Origin: Sediminivirga luteola
Lineage (GTDB): Bacteria; Actinomycetota; Actinomycetes; Actinomycetales; Brevibacteriaceae
DNA: 64,000 nt
NCBI RefSeq assembly: GCF_014639315.1
Contig: NZ_BMFY01000014.1
Span: 1,883 to 65,882 of the forward strand
Reading direction: 5' to 3'
Shown here: positions 1 to 7,703 of the stretch, piece after piece
How positions within the stretch are numbered: the stretch's first letter is position 1
Layout of the letters: the number at the start of each line of letters is the position of its first letter
Notes under the pieces: model-generated
Seen by the model: the letters and a program-made list of their open reading frames with translations, nothing else
Database searches by the model: none
Told to the model about the DNA's origin: nothing
Position numbers and translations under genes: made by a program

Positions 1-1346
1 CCGACGATGCGTGCGACATCGTCGATGCCGAGTTCCCCATCCTCCTCAGTGAGGAGGTTCTGGAACTGGGTGTTCACGGCATGCTCATCGACCGCGAGCA
101 CCAATACCTTGTAGTCAGTGAGAAGTCCGCGTTCCACGGCCTCGCCAAAACCCAGCCGGTAGAACTCCGGACCGTAGATCGACTCGTCGTCCATCGACGC
201 GATCACGACCGACTTCTCGCCCGCCTTCTTCTTCGCATTATCGTCGAACACACGCGGGGTGGCGGTCATGTAGAGACGCTTGCTACCACGGACGATCGCG
301 TTGTCATGAACCTTGGTAAAAGCAGACTCGTCCTGACCGGCGATCGTTACCCCGGTGGTGCGGTGGGCTTCATCGCAGATGATCAAGGCGAAGTCTGGGA
401 ACCCAAGTTGCTGGGCTCTGGCGATCACGTCGATGGACTGATAGGTAGAGAACACCACGGTGCGTCCGGCGTAGTCATCGGCCAAGGTCAGCTGGGAAAC
501 GAGCTTGCTCGGGTCAGTGGTGGCTGGCACCAGCAGATCGGTGGTGGAGATGTCCTCGGACGTGTTCTTGCCGACCTTCACATCCGAGCACACCGCCAGC
601 GCTCTGAAGTCTTCGCCAGCGTCGCGTTTCCACGCGGTCAACGTTTGGGCGAGCAAAGAAATTGAGGGGACAAGGAAGAGCACATGCCCGTCCGAAGGAA
701 CCTGGTCCTGCATGATCTGCAGGGAGGTGTACGTCTTGCCGGTGCCGCACGCCATGACCAGCTTGCCCCGGTCGTGTGTGGCGAAGCCTTCTGCCACACG
801 TGTGAGCGCCTCGCGCTGATGCGACCGAGGAGATTTCTCTGCATCCGCGCGGACCATATGTTCGGGCGTATCAAAGCTGAACTCGGCCCAGTCGATGGGC
901 GCCTCAGCCAGGTCGATCAGTCCGATACGCGTGAGCGGCGGATCGAGGTCACGCAACTCATCCTCAGCGTGTTTGCTCCACTTGCTGGTAGTGGAGACGA
1001 GGAGCCGACGTGAGAACTCGCGAGTTGACGATGCTGCGATGAAGGAATCGATGTCCTTCTTAGCGACGGTGTGCTCGGGATCGAAGAACTTGCACTGGAT
1101 AGCGACTTTTTCCCCGGTGGCGGCGTCAAGCGCCACCAGGTCGATGCCTGTATCCGCGCGGTTTCCGCGCTCCGGATAGTCGCGCCACAGCCAGACGTCA
1201 GAGAACTGACTCGCCCACGCAGGGTCGGTCAGGAGATAGGACCGCATGAGGCGTTCGAACTTATCGCCTTTATCGCGCTCGTCCAGCGCGCCGAAATACA
1301 GAGTGTCGAGCAGTGTGCCGAATGCGTCTTCTGCCGTCGCGGTCAT
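1..1346 (-). CDS. Type ISP-like restriction DEAD/DEAH helicase, 5' part
   Basis: This is the N-terminal 448 residues of a large protein that continues past the left edge. Visible in order are a PD-(D/E)XK-type nuclease-like segment (TGIDLVALD around residue 69 and AIQCKFF around residue 84, the D...QxK pattern of Mrr-like nucleases), a Walker A motif MACGTGKT near residue 200, an ICDEAHRTTG DEAH box near residue 323 and a helicase motif III, MTATPR, near residue 360. This order of nuclease then SF2 translocase is that of single-chain type ISP restriction enzymes such as LlaGI and LlaBIII, which also carry a C-terminal methyltransferase and target recognition domain; those parts would lie outside the window. 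The ATG at 1346 is chosen because the nuclease-like domain starts directly after it. A standalone restriction helicase or phage-defence nuclease-helicase is the main alternative. Confidence 0.85.
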   Translation of the reverse strand, partial: MTATAEDAFGTLLDTLYFGALDERDKGDKFERLMRSYLLTDPAWASQFSDVWLWRDYPERGNRADTGIDLVALDAATGEKVAIQCKFFDPEHTVAKKDIDSFIAASSTREFSRRLLVSTTSKWSKHAEDELRDLDPPLTRIGLIDLAEAPIDWAEFSFDTPEHMVRADAEKSPRSHQREALTRVAEGFATHDRGKLVMACGTGKTYTSLQIMQDQVPSDGHVLFLVPSISLLAQTLTAWKRDAGEDFRALAVCSDVKVGKNTSEDISTTDLLVPATTDPSKLVSQLTLADDYAGRTVVFSTYQSIDVIARAQQLGFPDFALIICDEAHRTTGVTIAGQDESAFTKVHDNAIVRGSKRLYMTATPRVFDDNAKKKAGEKSVVIASMDDESIYGPEFYRLGFGEAVERGLLTDYKVLVLAVDEHAVNTQFQNLLTEEDGELGIDDVARIV

Positions 1347-1398
1347 GAGGACATTATGCCTGCCCAGGCGCACCCGGCCAGCGTCGACGACGCCATAT

Positions 1399-1414
1399 GA
1401 ATACGCGCGTATTC
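1399..1414. promoter_or_regulatory. 16-bp perfect palindrome, possible operator
   Basis: GAATACGCGCGTATTC reads the same on both strands. It lies in the 141-bp divergent gap between the restriction helicase (start 1346) and the antitoxin gene (start 1488). The position suits an operator for either gene, for example autoregulation by the ribbon-helix-helix antitoxin, but this is inference from symmetry and location only. Confidence 0.4.
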
Positions 1415-1452
1415 GACCTTGGATCGTTCCCGCCCGCAGCATTCGCGGACCC

Positions 1453-1481
1453 TTGTCAGCAGTCATACCCAGAGGGATACT
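1453..1481 (+). promoter_or_regulatory. Sigma-70-type promoter of the antitoxin-toxin pair, probably leaderless
   Basis: TTGTCA (1453-1458) and GATACT (1476-1481) are separated by 17 bp. The antitoxin ATG begins 7 nt after the -10 box, where transcription would be expected to start, and no Shine-Dalgarno sequence stands in front of that ATG. Leaderless mRNAs are common in actinobacteria, so the transcript probably begins at or next to the start codon. Confidence 0.6.
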
Positions 1482-1487
1482 TGATCT

Positions 1488-1721
1488 ATGGCGATCACCA
1501 CCATCAAAGTACGCCGCGAGACACGGGACCGTTTGAAGGAACAGGCTGCTGCGCGGCACCAGACGCTTGACCAGTACCTGACGTCCTTGGCGGATCAGGC
1601 TGCGCGTCAGGAACGGATGCAGCAGTGGTCCGAGTCTGTGCGCCGCACATCTGCCGAGGACATGGCCAGCTGGCGGGAGGAAAGCGCGGGCTGGGACCGC
1701 GCCTCGGGCGATGGTCTTTAG
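1488..1721 (+). CDS. Ribbon-helix-helix antitoxin (MazE/CopG-like)
   Basis: A 77-residue protein beginning with a short beta-strand-like stretch, ITTIKVRRETRDRLKEQA, typical of ribbon-helix-helix DNA-binding antitoxins, followed by a charged, Trp-containing tail (residues about 45-77) that would be the toxin-binding part. It lies 8 bp upstream of a PemK/MazF-like toxin gene, the usual antitoxin-first order. Such antitoxins neutralise the toxin by direct binding and repress their own promoter as a complex. The start at 1488 is supported by the promoter just upstream. Family assignment rests on the N-terminal pattern and gene order. Confidence 0.8.
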   Translation: MAITTIKVRRETRDRLKEQAAARHQTLDQYLTSLADQAARQERMQQWSESVRRTSAEDMASWREESAGWDRASGDGL

Positions 1722-1729
1722 GATTCAGG

Positions 1730-2071
1730 ATGGCCACTGAGGGGCGACTGGCGCCTGGCGAGATCTGGTGGGCATGGATGGGTGAGCCTGAGGGTCGCGA
1801 ACAAGGAGGTCGGCGGCCGGTCGTGGTCATCAGCGGGCCCACCTACCTGCGGACTGTGGACACGCTGGTCATGGTGGCGCCGATTACCACCACGAGCCGG
1901 GGCTGGCTCAATCACACGCCGATCGAAGGCGATACGTCCGTGGCGGGCTATGCGATGTCCGAGCAAGCGCGTACCGTGAGCAGGTCGCGCCTGAAGACAC
2001 GGGCAGGCCGCGTATCCCCTGCTTGCCTGGCCAAGATCCGCCGATGGGTCTGGGACTTCCTGGTGGAGTGA
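1730..2071 (+). CDS. MazF/PemK-like endoribonuclease toxin
   Basis: A 113-residue protein with the features of the MazF/PemK fold: an early GEIWWAWMG strand, the basic turn with RRPVVVISGPTYL, the TLVMVAPITTT segment with the conserved Thr/Ser, and a C-terminal LAKIRRWVWDFL helix. Family members cut single-stranded mRNA at short recognition sequences and stop translation until the antitoxin binds them. The ATG at 1730 lies just after the antitoxin stop and behind an AGGATTCAGG stretch; a longer reading with an upstream start would overlap the antitoxin and lacks family similarity. It converges on the oxidoreductase gene ending at 2097. Confidence 0.85.
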   Translation: MATEGRLAPGEIWWAWMGEPEGREQGGRRPVVVISGPTYLRTVDTLVMVAPITTTSRGWLNHTPIEGDTSVAGYAMSEQARTVSRSRLKTRAGRVSPACLAKIRRWVWDFLVE

Positions 2072-2096
2072 TCGCCAGCCGGGGCGCGGGCTCTCG

Positions 2097-2996
2097 CTAT
2101 TCCGCGCGGTTCCCGGTCTGCCCGGAGAGCTCCCGGGCCAGCGCGAAGAGCGCCGAATGGTCCAGGCCGCCATCGCCGCGCTGGACCGCCGCCGTGACGA
2201 GCTGCGCGACCGAGGCGCCCAGTGGCAGGGCAACGCCGGACTCGCGCGCAGCAGCGGTGACGATGCCCAGGTCCTTGTGATGCAGCTCCAGCCGGAAACC
2301 CGGTGCGAAGTCACCGTCGAGCATCTTCTGGCCCTTCTGATCCAGCACCTTGGAGCCGGCCAGCCCGCCGCCGAGGACATCGAGCGCGGCACGGGAGTCG
2401 ACGCCATGCGCATCCAGGAACACCAGTGCCTCGGCCAAGAGCTGGATGTTCCCGGCGACGATCAGCTGATTCGCCGCTTTCACGGTCTGCCCGGCCCCGG
2501 CCGGTCCCACGTGCACGATGGTCTTACCGACCGCCTCGAACACCGGCGCCGCAGCGGCGAAGTCCTCCTCCCGTCCACCGGCCATGATGGACAGGGCGCC
2601 GTCAATCGCGCCCTGCTCACCCCCGGAGACGGGCGCGTCCAGCGGCCGCAGCCCGGCTTCGCGCGCCTGCTCCGCCAGACGGACCGCCACATCGGGACGG
2701 ATGGTGCTCATATCCAGCCACAGGGCGCCGGTCTTCGCGCGGGCGAATATCCCGTCGGCGCCATCGGCCACAGCCTCCACGTCGGGGGAGTCCGGCAGCA
2801 TGGTGATGATCGCGTCCGCCCCGCTGACCGCCTCGGCCAGGCTCTGCGCCCCGCGGCCACCGTCCTCCTCGAACTGGGCGATCTTCCCGGCGGACCGGTT
2901 GTGGCCGGTGACCTCGAACCCGGCTGCGAGCAGGTTCCTAGCCATGGGCATTCCCATGATCCCCAAACCGATGACAGTGACCTTGCTGATCGTCAT
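2097..2996 (-). CDS. NAD(P)-dependent 3-hydroxyacid dehydrogenase (3-hydroxyisobutyrate / tartronate semialdehyde reductase family)
   Basis: A 299-residue beta-hydroxyacid dehydrogenase. The Rossmann fingerprint VIGLGIMGMPMARNL is at residues 8-22, the substrate-binding segment DAPVSGGEQGA lies near residue 125, and the catalytic Lys is in GQTVKAANQL near residue 175, all hallmarks of the GarR/GlxR/MmsB family. The length is normal. Members reduce tartronate semialdehyde to glycerate or oxidise 3-hydroxyisobutyrate in valine breakdown; sequence alone does not decide between them. No pathway partner adjoins it. The ATG at 2996 gives the canonical N-terminus directly before the nucleotide-binding strand. 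Confidence 0.85.
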   Translation of the reverse strand: MTISKVTVIGLGIMGMPMARNLLAAGFEVTGHNRSAGKIAQFEEDGGRGAQSLAEAVSGADAIITMLPDSPDVEAVADGADGIFARAKTGALWLDMSTIRPDVAVRLAEQAREAGLRPLDAPVSGGEQGAIDGALSIMAGGREEDFAAAAPVFEAVGKTIVHVGPAGAGQTVKAANQLIVAGNIQLLAEALVFLDAHGVDSRAALDVLGGGLAGSKVLDQKGQKMLDGDFAPGFRLELHHKDLGIVTAAARESGVALPLGASVAQLVTAAVQRGDGGLDHSALFALARELSGQTGNRAE

Positions 2997-3300
2997 GGCG
3001 CGTGTCCTCCCTGGTCCGGCGACGGTCGTGAACGACTCTGCTGCTGCGTGGCGTCGAGCATCGCGCTGGCCGTCCTGTCCGGAGCACAGCCGCGTATACC
3101 TGCCACCCGTCTCTGTCACCCAGTCTCTCACCCTGAACCGCCACCCAGGCGTGTCCCCTCGGGGCCTCGTGCTCCATTCTCGTTGCCACGTCACAGGGGT
3201 CGTCTTCGGTTGTCCCCAGCTCGTGATCGGTATGCCGGGTCATCCACAGCCTTCGCCTGCGCCTGCAGCGGTTCTCCCGTCCTTCCTAGAGTCCCGGTGC
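2997..3300. other. Intergenic gap between divergent genes
   Basis: This 304-bp stretch separates the divergently transcribed dehydrogenase (minus) and surface adhesin (plus). I see no RNA gene, strong repeat or convincing consensus promoter in it; reading frames that cross it are mirror images of the neighbouring genes. It presumably holds both promoters. Confidence 0.5.
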
Positions 3301-5454
3301 ATGACCACATCGATATCCCCGCATCCCCGCCGGCTCGGCGGCGTCCTGACACTCATCCTGACACTCCTGCTCACGCTCACCTCAGCGCCCCTGCTCGCCC
3401 CGGCGGCGGCCTCGCCTTTCCCGGACGGCTACCCGAAGATGGGCAGTAGGGACGAATCCCAGTCCGGGCACCGGATCGCCACCGGCGACGGCGCCATCCG
3501 GACCAGGCTCTTCCCGCTCTACACTCAGCCCGGCGACGAACCGGACCAGCTGAGCTACTGCGTCGAGTTCTCCGTCAACGCCCGTTATGACCTGGGCATG
3601 TCCGTCGGAGGCTGGGATTCGTTCCCCGGCGACAACAACTTCGCCTCCGACGCGCAGGTGCGCGAGCACGTCGCATGGATCGTGCGCCACTCCTATCCGC
3701 AGACCCCCCTCGACGCTCTCGCCGAAGCCGCTGGAACGGACGGTCTCACCGCGGAGGACGCCATCGCCGCCACCCAGGCAGCCATCTGGACCTACACCGA
3801 CGCCAAGCCGGCAAAAGCCGTATTCGCCTACAAAGGCCTGGCCACGGGCCGGGGCACCGACACCACATCGCCTGGAGCCCGGCGAGTCCAGGCGGTGATC
3901 GACTACCTGACCGGTGACGCCAATACCGGGAAACCACAGTCCGAAGGGCCCCAGCTGACGACCGCGGGTCTCGGCACGCCGGGTACAGCGGGAGAGAAGG
4001 TCGGGCCGGTGACGTTCAACGCCTCCGAAGCGGAACTCGCCGTCACCGCCGAGACGGACTATCCGCTCGTCTTCGCCGACGGTGCTCCGGTCGACCCGCA
4101 GCAGGTTCCCAGTGGCAGGGAGATCTTCCTGGATGTTCCCGCCGAAGCTCCTGCGGGGAGCGCTACGCTCTCGGCCACCGTGACGGGTCCCCGGTGGACG
4201 GGGATGCTCGTGAGCAATACCAAACCGCGCGCTCAGACCCTGATGATCTCCCGCAGCGAGGAGGCACAGGCATCGGCGGATGTCACTCTCACCTGGAAGG
4301 CGGTCCCTCGCATCGGCACGACCGCGCGCGACGGCGACGACGGAGACGACTTCCTGCCCGACTCAGGCCCGGCGACCGTCATCGATACCGTCGAGTACGC
4401 GGGGCTCGTTCCCGGCACTGAGTACGAGCTCCGGGGTGAACTGATGCTCCGCGGCGAAGACGGCCCCGAGCCCACGGGCATCACCTCGACGCTCACGTTC
4501 ACCCCGGAGGAACCGGACGGAGCCGTGGAGCTGCGCTTCGAGGTGCCGGCCGATCAACTGCACGGGCAGACCGTCGTGGTCTACGAACGCCTCTACCGGG
4601 ACGGCAAGGAGATCACGGCCCACGCGGACATCGACGACGAGGCGCAGACCGTCTACCGGCCGTTCATCGAGTCCGACGCCTACGATCTGGCCGACGGAGA
4701 CCAGGCGCTTCCCGCGGCTGGCGGCACCCTACGGGACGAGATCGCCTATGCCGGGCTGCGCGCAGGCCAGTGGTATGCCGCGCGCGGCGAGGTGATGGAC
4801 CGCGAGACCGGCGAGTCCACGGGCGTGACCGGCGAGGCGGAGTTCCTGGCCGGCAGTGCCACCGGGACCGTAGTGGTGGACTTCGATATCCCGGGCGAAT
4901 ATGCCGGCAAGACACTCGTGGTCTTCCAGCGGCTCTACTCGACGAGCGGGCCGGTGCTCACCGCGTACTCCACCTCTCAGGGAACCGCCGCGAGCTCGGC
5001 GTCTGCATCCTCCACGCCCGCATCGTCGGCGCCAGCACCCTCGACCCCTCCGGGTGAGGACGACGAGGTGCTCCTGGCCGTGCACGAGGACCTGAACGAA
5101 GAACGGCAGACGGTCGTCGTCGAAGAGGAACCACCCGCGCCGCCCGAGCAGACCACACCGCCGGAGCAGGCAACGACTCCGCCCGAAGAGACAGCACCGC
5201 CAGGAGAGACAGTGCCACCCGAAGAGACAGCACCGCCCGAGGAAACCGCCTCGCCGGAGCAGCCGACGACCCCGCCGGCGGAGGGCCCGGACGAACCGTC
5301 GCCGTCCACGCCGGCACCTGTCACCGAGGGGCCCGGTGAGGAACTGCCGCGGACCGGGAGCCCGTCCCTGCTCGTGCCGCTCGGCGTGGCGGTCGCGCTC
5401 CTGGGGCTGGGAGGGGCACTCCTCGGTGCCGGCGTGAGGTGGCGCGGCCGATGA
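3301..5454 (+). CDS. Thioester-domain, VaFE-repeat LPXTG surface adhesin
   Basis: A 717-residue secreted cell-wall protein. Residues 1-38 form a Sec signal peptide with a long hydrophobic core and an APAAA cleavage region. A thioester domain follows: Cys87 in YCVEFSV and Gln159 in the TQAAIWTYTD motif are the pair that form an internal thioester in TED adhesins, which can bond covalently to host or environmental surfaces. Two Ig-like repeats of the VaFE type (about 345-455 and 460-560), each with D-x-V-x-Y-x-x-L and VVxxRLY strands, probably carry intramolecular isopeptide bonds. A Pro/Glu/Thr stalk with PPEET repeats leads to the sorting signal LPRTG (682-686), a hydrophobic helix and RWRGR. 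No sortase is in the window, so a housekeeping sortase must anchor it. The ATG at 3301 is chosen because it starts the signal peptide. Confidence 0.9.
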   Translation: MTTSISPHPRRLGGVLTLILTLLLTLTSAPLLAPAAASPFPDGYPKMGSRDESQSGHRIATGDGAIRTRLFPLYTQPGDEPDQLSYCVEFSVNARYDLGMSVGGWDSFPGDNNFASDAQVREHVAWIVRHSYPQTPLDALAEAAGTDGLTAEDAIAATQAAIWTYTDAKPAKAVFAYKGLATGRGTDTTSPGARRVQAVIDYLTGDANTGKPQSEGPQLTTAGLGTPGTAGEKVGPVTFNASEAELAVTAETDYPLVFADGAPVDPQQVPSGREIFLDVPAEAPAGSATLSATVTGPRWTGMLVSNTKPRAQTLMISRSEEAQASADVTLTWKAVPRIGTTARDGDDGDDFLPDSGPATVIDTVEYAGLVPGTEYELRGELMLRGEDGPEPTGITSTLTFTPEEPDGAVELRFEVPADQLHGQTVVVYERLYRDGKEITAHADIDDEAQTVYRPFIESDAYDLADGDQALPAAGGTLRDEIAYAGLRAGQWYAARGEVMDRETGESTGVTGEAEFLAGSATGTVVVDFDIPGEYAGKTLVVFQRLYSTSGPVLTAYSTSQGTAASSASASSTPASSAPAPSTPPGEDDEVLLAVHEDLNEERQTVVVEEEPPAPPEQTTPPEQATTPPEETAPPGETVPPEETAPPEETASPEQPTTPPAEGPDEPSPSTPAPVTEGPGEELPRTGSPSLLVPLGVAVALLGLGGALLGAGVRWRGR

Positions 5455-5493
5455 AGCCGGGCCGGCGTGAGGTGGCGCGGCCGATGAAGCCGG
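5428..5493. repeat. Perfect 33-bp tandem duplication over the adhesin stop codon
   Basis: The 33 bp at 5428-5460 are repeated exactly at 5461-5493. The first copy holds the last eight codons and the TGA of the adhesin gene; the second copy lies in the short gap before the convergent AhpD-like gene. A recent replication-slippage duplication is the simplest explanation. Confidence 0.9.
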
Positions 5494-5501
5494 CCGGCGG
5501 G

Positions 5502-5954
5502 CTACCGCACCGGGTGCCCGCTCATGATCGACACGGCGTTGAAGGCTGAGATCGTGATCGCCGTCCACACGATGGCCGAGGTCCCCTCGTCGCCCAGCAA
5601 GGCCCGGCAGGTTTCGTACTGCTCGGTATCCGCGACCTCCGGCCTCTCGGCGGCCATCTCCGCCAGAGTCAGCGCGGCCCGCTCCTGCGGGGTGAACAGC
5701 TCGGTGTCACGCCAGGCGGGAAGGGTGGCGAGCTTCTTCCCGGACACTCCCGCTTTCTCCGCGCGGCGGGTGTGCAGATTCAGGCAGAACGCGCAGGCGT
5801 GGATCTGGGAGACACGGACGTTCACGAGTTCCGCGAGGTCGCGGCCCAGTCCGGCGGACTCCAAGGCCCGGGAAGTGGCCTCGGCGACCTGTGTCAGCGC
5901 GGCGAAGATCTCCGGGTTCTGCTTGTCCAGGAAGATCCGCCGCGACGCACTCAC
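5502..5954 (-). CDS. AhpD-like / carboxymuconolactone decarboxylase family protein
   Basis: A 150-residue protein of the alkylhydroperoxidase D-like fold. The signature is ACAFCLNLHTRRA around residues 52-64, in which the CxxC pair and the following His match the thiol-peroxidase active site of AhpD relatives. Proteins with this motif typically protect against peroxides or act as small disulfide reductases. Its start overlaps the stop of the upstream GNAT gene by 4 bp (ATGA), so the two are translated together. The exact substrate is unknown. Confidence 0.85.
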   Translation of the reverse strand: MSASRRIFLDKQNPEIFAALTQVAEATSRALESAGLGRDLAELVNVRVSQIHACAFCLNLHTRRAEKAGVSGKKLATLPAWRDTELFTPQERAALTLAEMAAERPEVADTEQYETCRALLGDEGTSAIVWTAITISAFNAVSIMSGHPVR

Positions 5955-6271
5955 TGGGCCCCCAGGCCGAATTCCTCGCGCCTGGCCTCGGGGACCAGAT
6001 CGAGGTATTCACTGCGCTTGGCGATGAAGCCGCGGATCATCGGGCAGTGCGGCAGAACGCCCAGGCCGCTGTCCCGCGTGCTGTCCAGCGCAGCGGCGGC
6101 CAGCCGGTTCGCCAGCCCCCGGCCCTGGAACTCGTCGAAGACCACCGTGTGCGTGAACGCGCGCACTTCACCCGGCGCGTTGTGATACTCGGCGAAGCCC
6201 GCGAACTCGTCGTCGACGAAGAGCTCGAACCGGTGCTGCCGCTGCTGATGGATGATGGAGACCTCGGACAC
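5951..6271 (-). CDS. YidJ-like GNAT family N-acetyltransferase
   Basis: A 106-residue short GNAT of the group that includes E. coli YjdJ and human GATD-like proteins. It shows the hallmark order FVDDEFAGFAEYH, then FTHTVVFDEFQGRGLANRLAAAAL, where EFQGRGLA is the acetyl-CoA pyrophosphate-binding Q/RxxGxA loop, and ends with LPHCPMIRGFIAKRSEYLDLV, where CPMIRGFI is conserved in this subgroup. The acetylated substrate is unknown. The GTG at 6271 is preferred because a GAGAGGAAGGG ribosome site lies about 8 nt upstream and the fold begins there. It is followed by, and overlaps, the AhpD-like gene, and sits 70 bp after the fucD-like gene on the same strand. Confidence 0.8.
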   Translation of the reverse strand: MSEVSIIHQQRQHRFELFVDDEFAGFAEYHNAPGEVRAFTHTVVFDEFQGRGLANRLAAAALDSTRDSGLGVLPHCPMIRGFIAKRSEYLDLVPEARREEFGLGAQ

Positions 6272-6341
6272 GGTGACCGCCCTTCCTCTCGCCGGGGTGA
6301 ACAGGACCCGGCGCGCTGCGGCCAGCATACCCAGCCACGCG

Positions 6342-7673
6342 TCACGGAGTCCCTCTTCCAGCCACCGCGGCACGGTCACCCACCTGGACCCAGCCAGCCC
6401 CGTCCGGGAACGTCCACCGTTCGATCGACTCGGGTAGCATCTGCGCCCCGATCCCCGGTTTCCGCGGCGCCAGATAGCGCCCTGCGCGGACGATGACAGG
6501 TTCGGCGAAGTGCTCGTGCAGGTGGTCGACATACTCGATGAAGCGACCGTCCTGGCTGCCGGAGACCGCGGCGTAGTCGAAGAAGGAGAAATGCTGGACC
6601 AGCTCGCACAGTCCCACACCGCCGGCGTGCGGGCACACCGGAATCCCGAACTTCCGGGCGAGCAGGAGGTTCGCGAGGTTCTCGTTCACGCCGGCCACGC
6701 GGGTCGAGTCGATCTGCATCACGTCGATGGCCTCGGCCTGGAGAAGCTGCTTGAAGACGATCCGGCTCGGCACCGCCTCCCCGGTGGCGACACGCATCGG
6801 CGCGATCTCCCGCCGGATCCGTGCGTGGCCGAGGACGTCGTCGGTGCTCGTGGCCTCCTCGATCCAGTAAGGGTCGAACTCCGCCAGCTCCCGCAGCCAG
6901 GCGACGGCCTCAGGCACGTCCCATCGCTGATTGGCGTCGATGGCCACGGGGAAATCCCGGCCCAGCAGATCGCGTACCAGGCCGAGGCGGCGGCGGTCAT
7001 CGCCGAGATCCCCGCCCACCTTCAGTTTGATCAGCGGAAACCCCTGGTCCGCTGCCTCTCGGGACAGGCGGAGCAGCTTCTCGTCCGAGTATCCCAGCCA
7101 GCCGGGGGACGTCGTGTAGGCGGGATAGCCCGCCTCCTCCAGGGAAGCGATCCGCTCGGCCTTGCCCTCCTGCCCGGCGCTGAGGATATCCAGGGCGTCC
7201 TGGGGGCTGAGGGCATCGGAGATGTGGGTGAAGTCGATCGCCGCGACCAGCTCTTCGGGCGGCAGCTCCGCAAGATAGCGCCACAGCGGCTTCCCGGCAC
7301 GCCTCGCCGCGATGTCCCACAGCGTGTTCACCAGGGCACCGGCGGCCATATGGCTCACCCCCTTCTCGGGTCCGAGCCACCGGAGCTGCGAATCGTGCAC
7401 CAGCAGGCGTGACGCCGCACCGAGGTCGTTCACCAGCTCGTCCAGGTCGCGTCCGAGCAGCAGGGCTCCGAACGACTCGATCGCCCGGACGACGATCTCG
7501 TTGCCGCGCCCCGCGGTGAACACGAATCCGTGTCCCTCCTCGCCGTTGTCCGCGACGAGACGCACGTATGCGGCGGAATAGTCCGGATCCACGTTGACGG
7601 CATCGGAACCGTCGAGCTCGAGGGAGGTGGGGAACCGCACATCGTGGGTGTGCACGGCGGAGATGACGGGCAT
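6342..7673 (-). CDS. fucD: L-fuconate dehydratase
   Basis: A 443-residue enolase-superfamily enzyme. It has the Lys pair of the mandelate racemase group (LIKLKVGG), the metal-ligand strand [10 protein letters not shown], a second ligand Glu in [11 protein letters not shown], a third in [14 protein letters not shown], and the [15 protein letters not shown]is loop, all matching L-fuconate dehydratase in order and length. The reaction removes water from L-fuconate to give 2-keto-3-deoxy-L-fuconate. It is the last gene of the sugar-acid operon, downstream of the TRAP transporter genes. Related 6-deoxy-hexonate or pentonate substrates cannot be excluded, but the full-length match is strong and the neighbours supply the later steps. 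Confidence 0.88.
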   Translation of the reverse strand: MPVISAVHTHDVRFPTSLELDGSDAVNVDPDYSAAYVRLVADNGEEGHGFVFTAGRGNEIVVRAIESFGALLLGRDLDELVNDLGAASRLLVHDSQLRWLGPEKGVSHMAAGALVNTLWDIAARRAGKPLWRYLAELPPEELVAAIDFTHISDALSPQDALDILSAGQEGKAERIASLEEAGYPAYTTSPGWLGYSDEKLLRLSREAADQGFPLIKLKVGGDLGDDRRRLGLVRDLLGRDFPVAIDANQRWDVPEAVAWLRELAEFDPYWIEEATSTDDVLGHARIRREIAPMRVATGEAVPSRIVFKQLLQAEAIDVMQIDSTRVAGVNENLANLLLARKFGIPVCPHAGGVGLCELVQHFSFFDYAAVSGSQDGRFIEYVDHLHEHFAEPVIVRAGRYLAPRKPGIGAQMLPESIERWTFPDGAGWVQVGDRAAVAGRGTP

Positions 7674-7703
7674 GAGAGGTCCTTTCGGTCGCAGGTGAGG
7701 GAG

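Noticed and set aside
2518..3300. Long open frame continuing upstream of the adhesin ATG
   Set aside because: It is the mirror of the dehydrogenase gene on the other strand; the signal peptide shows translation starts at 3301.
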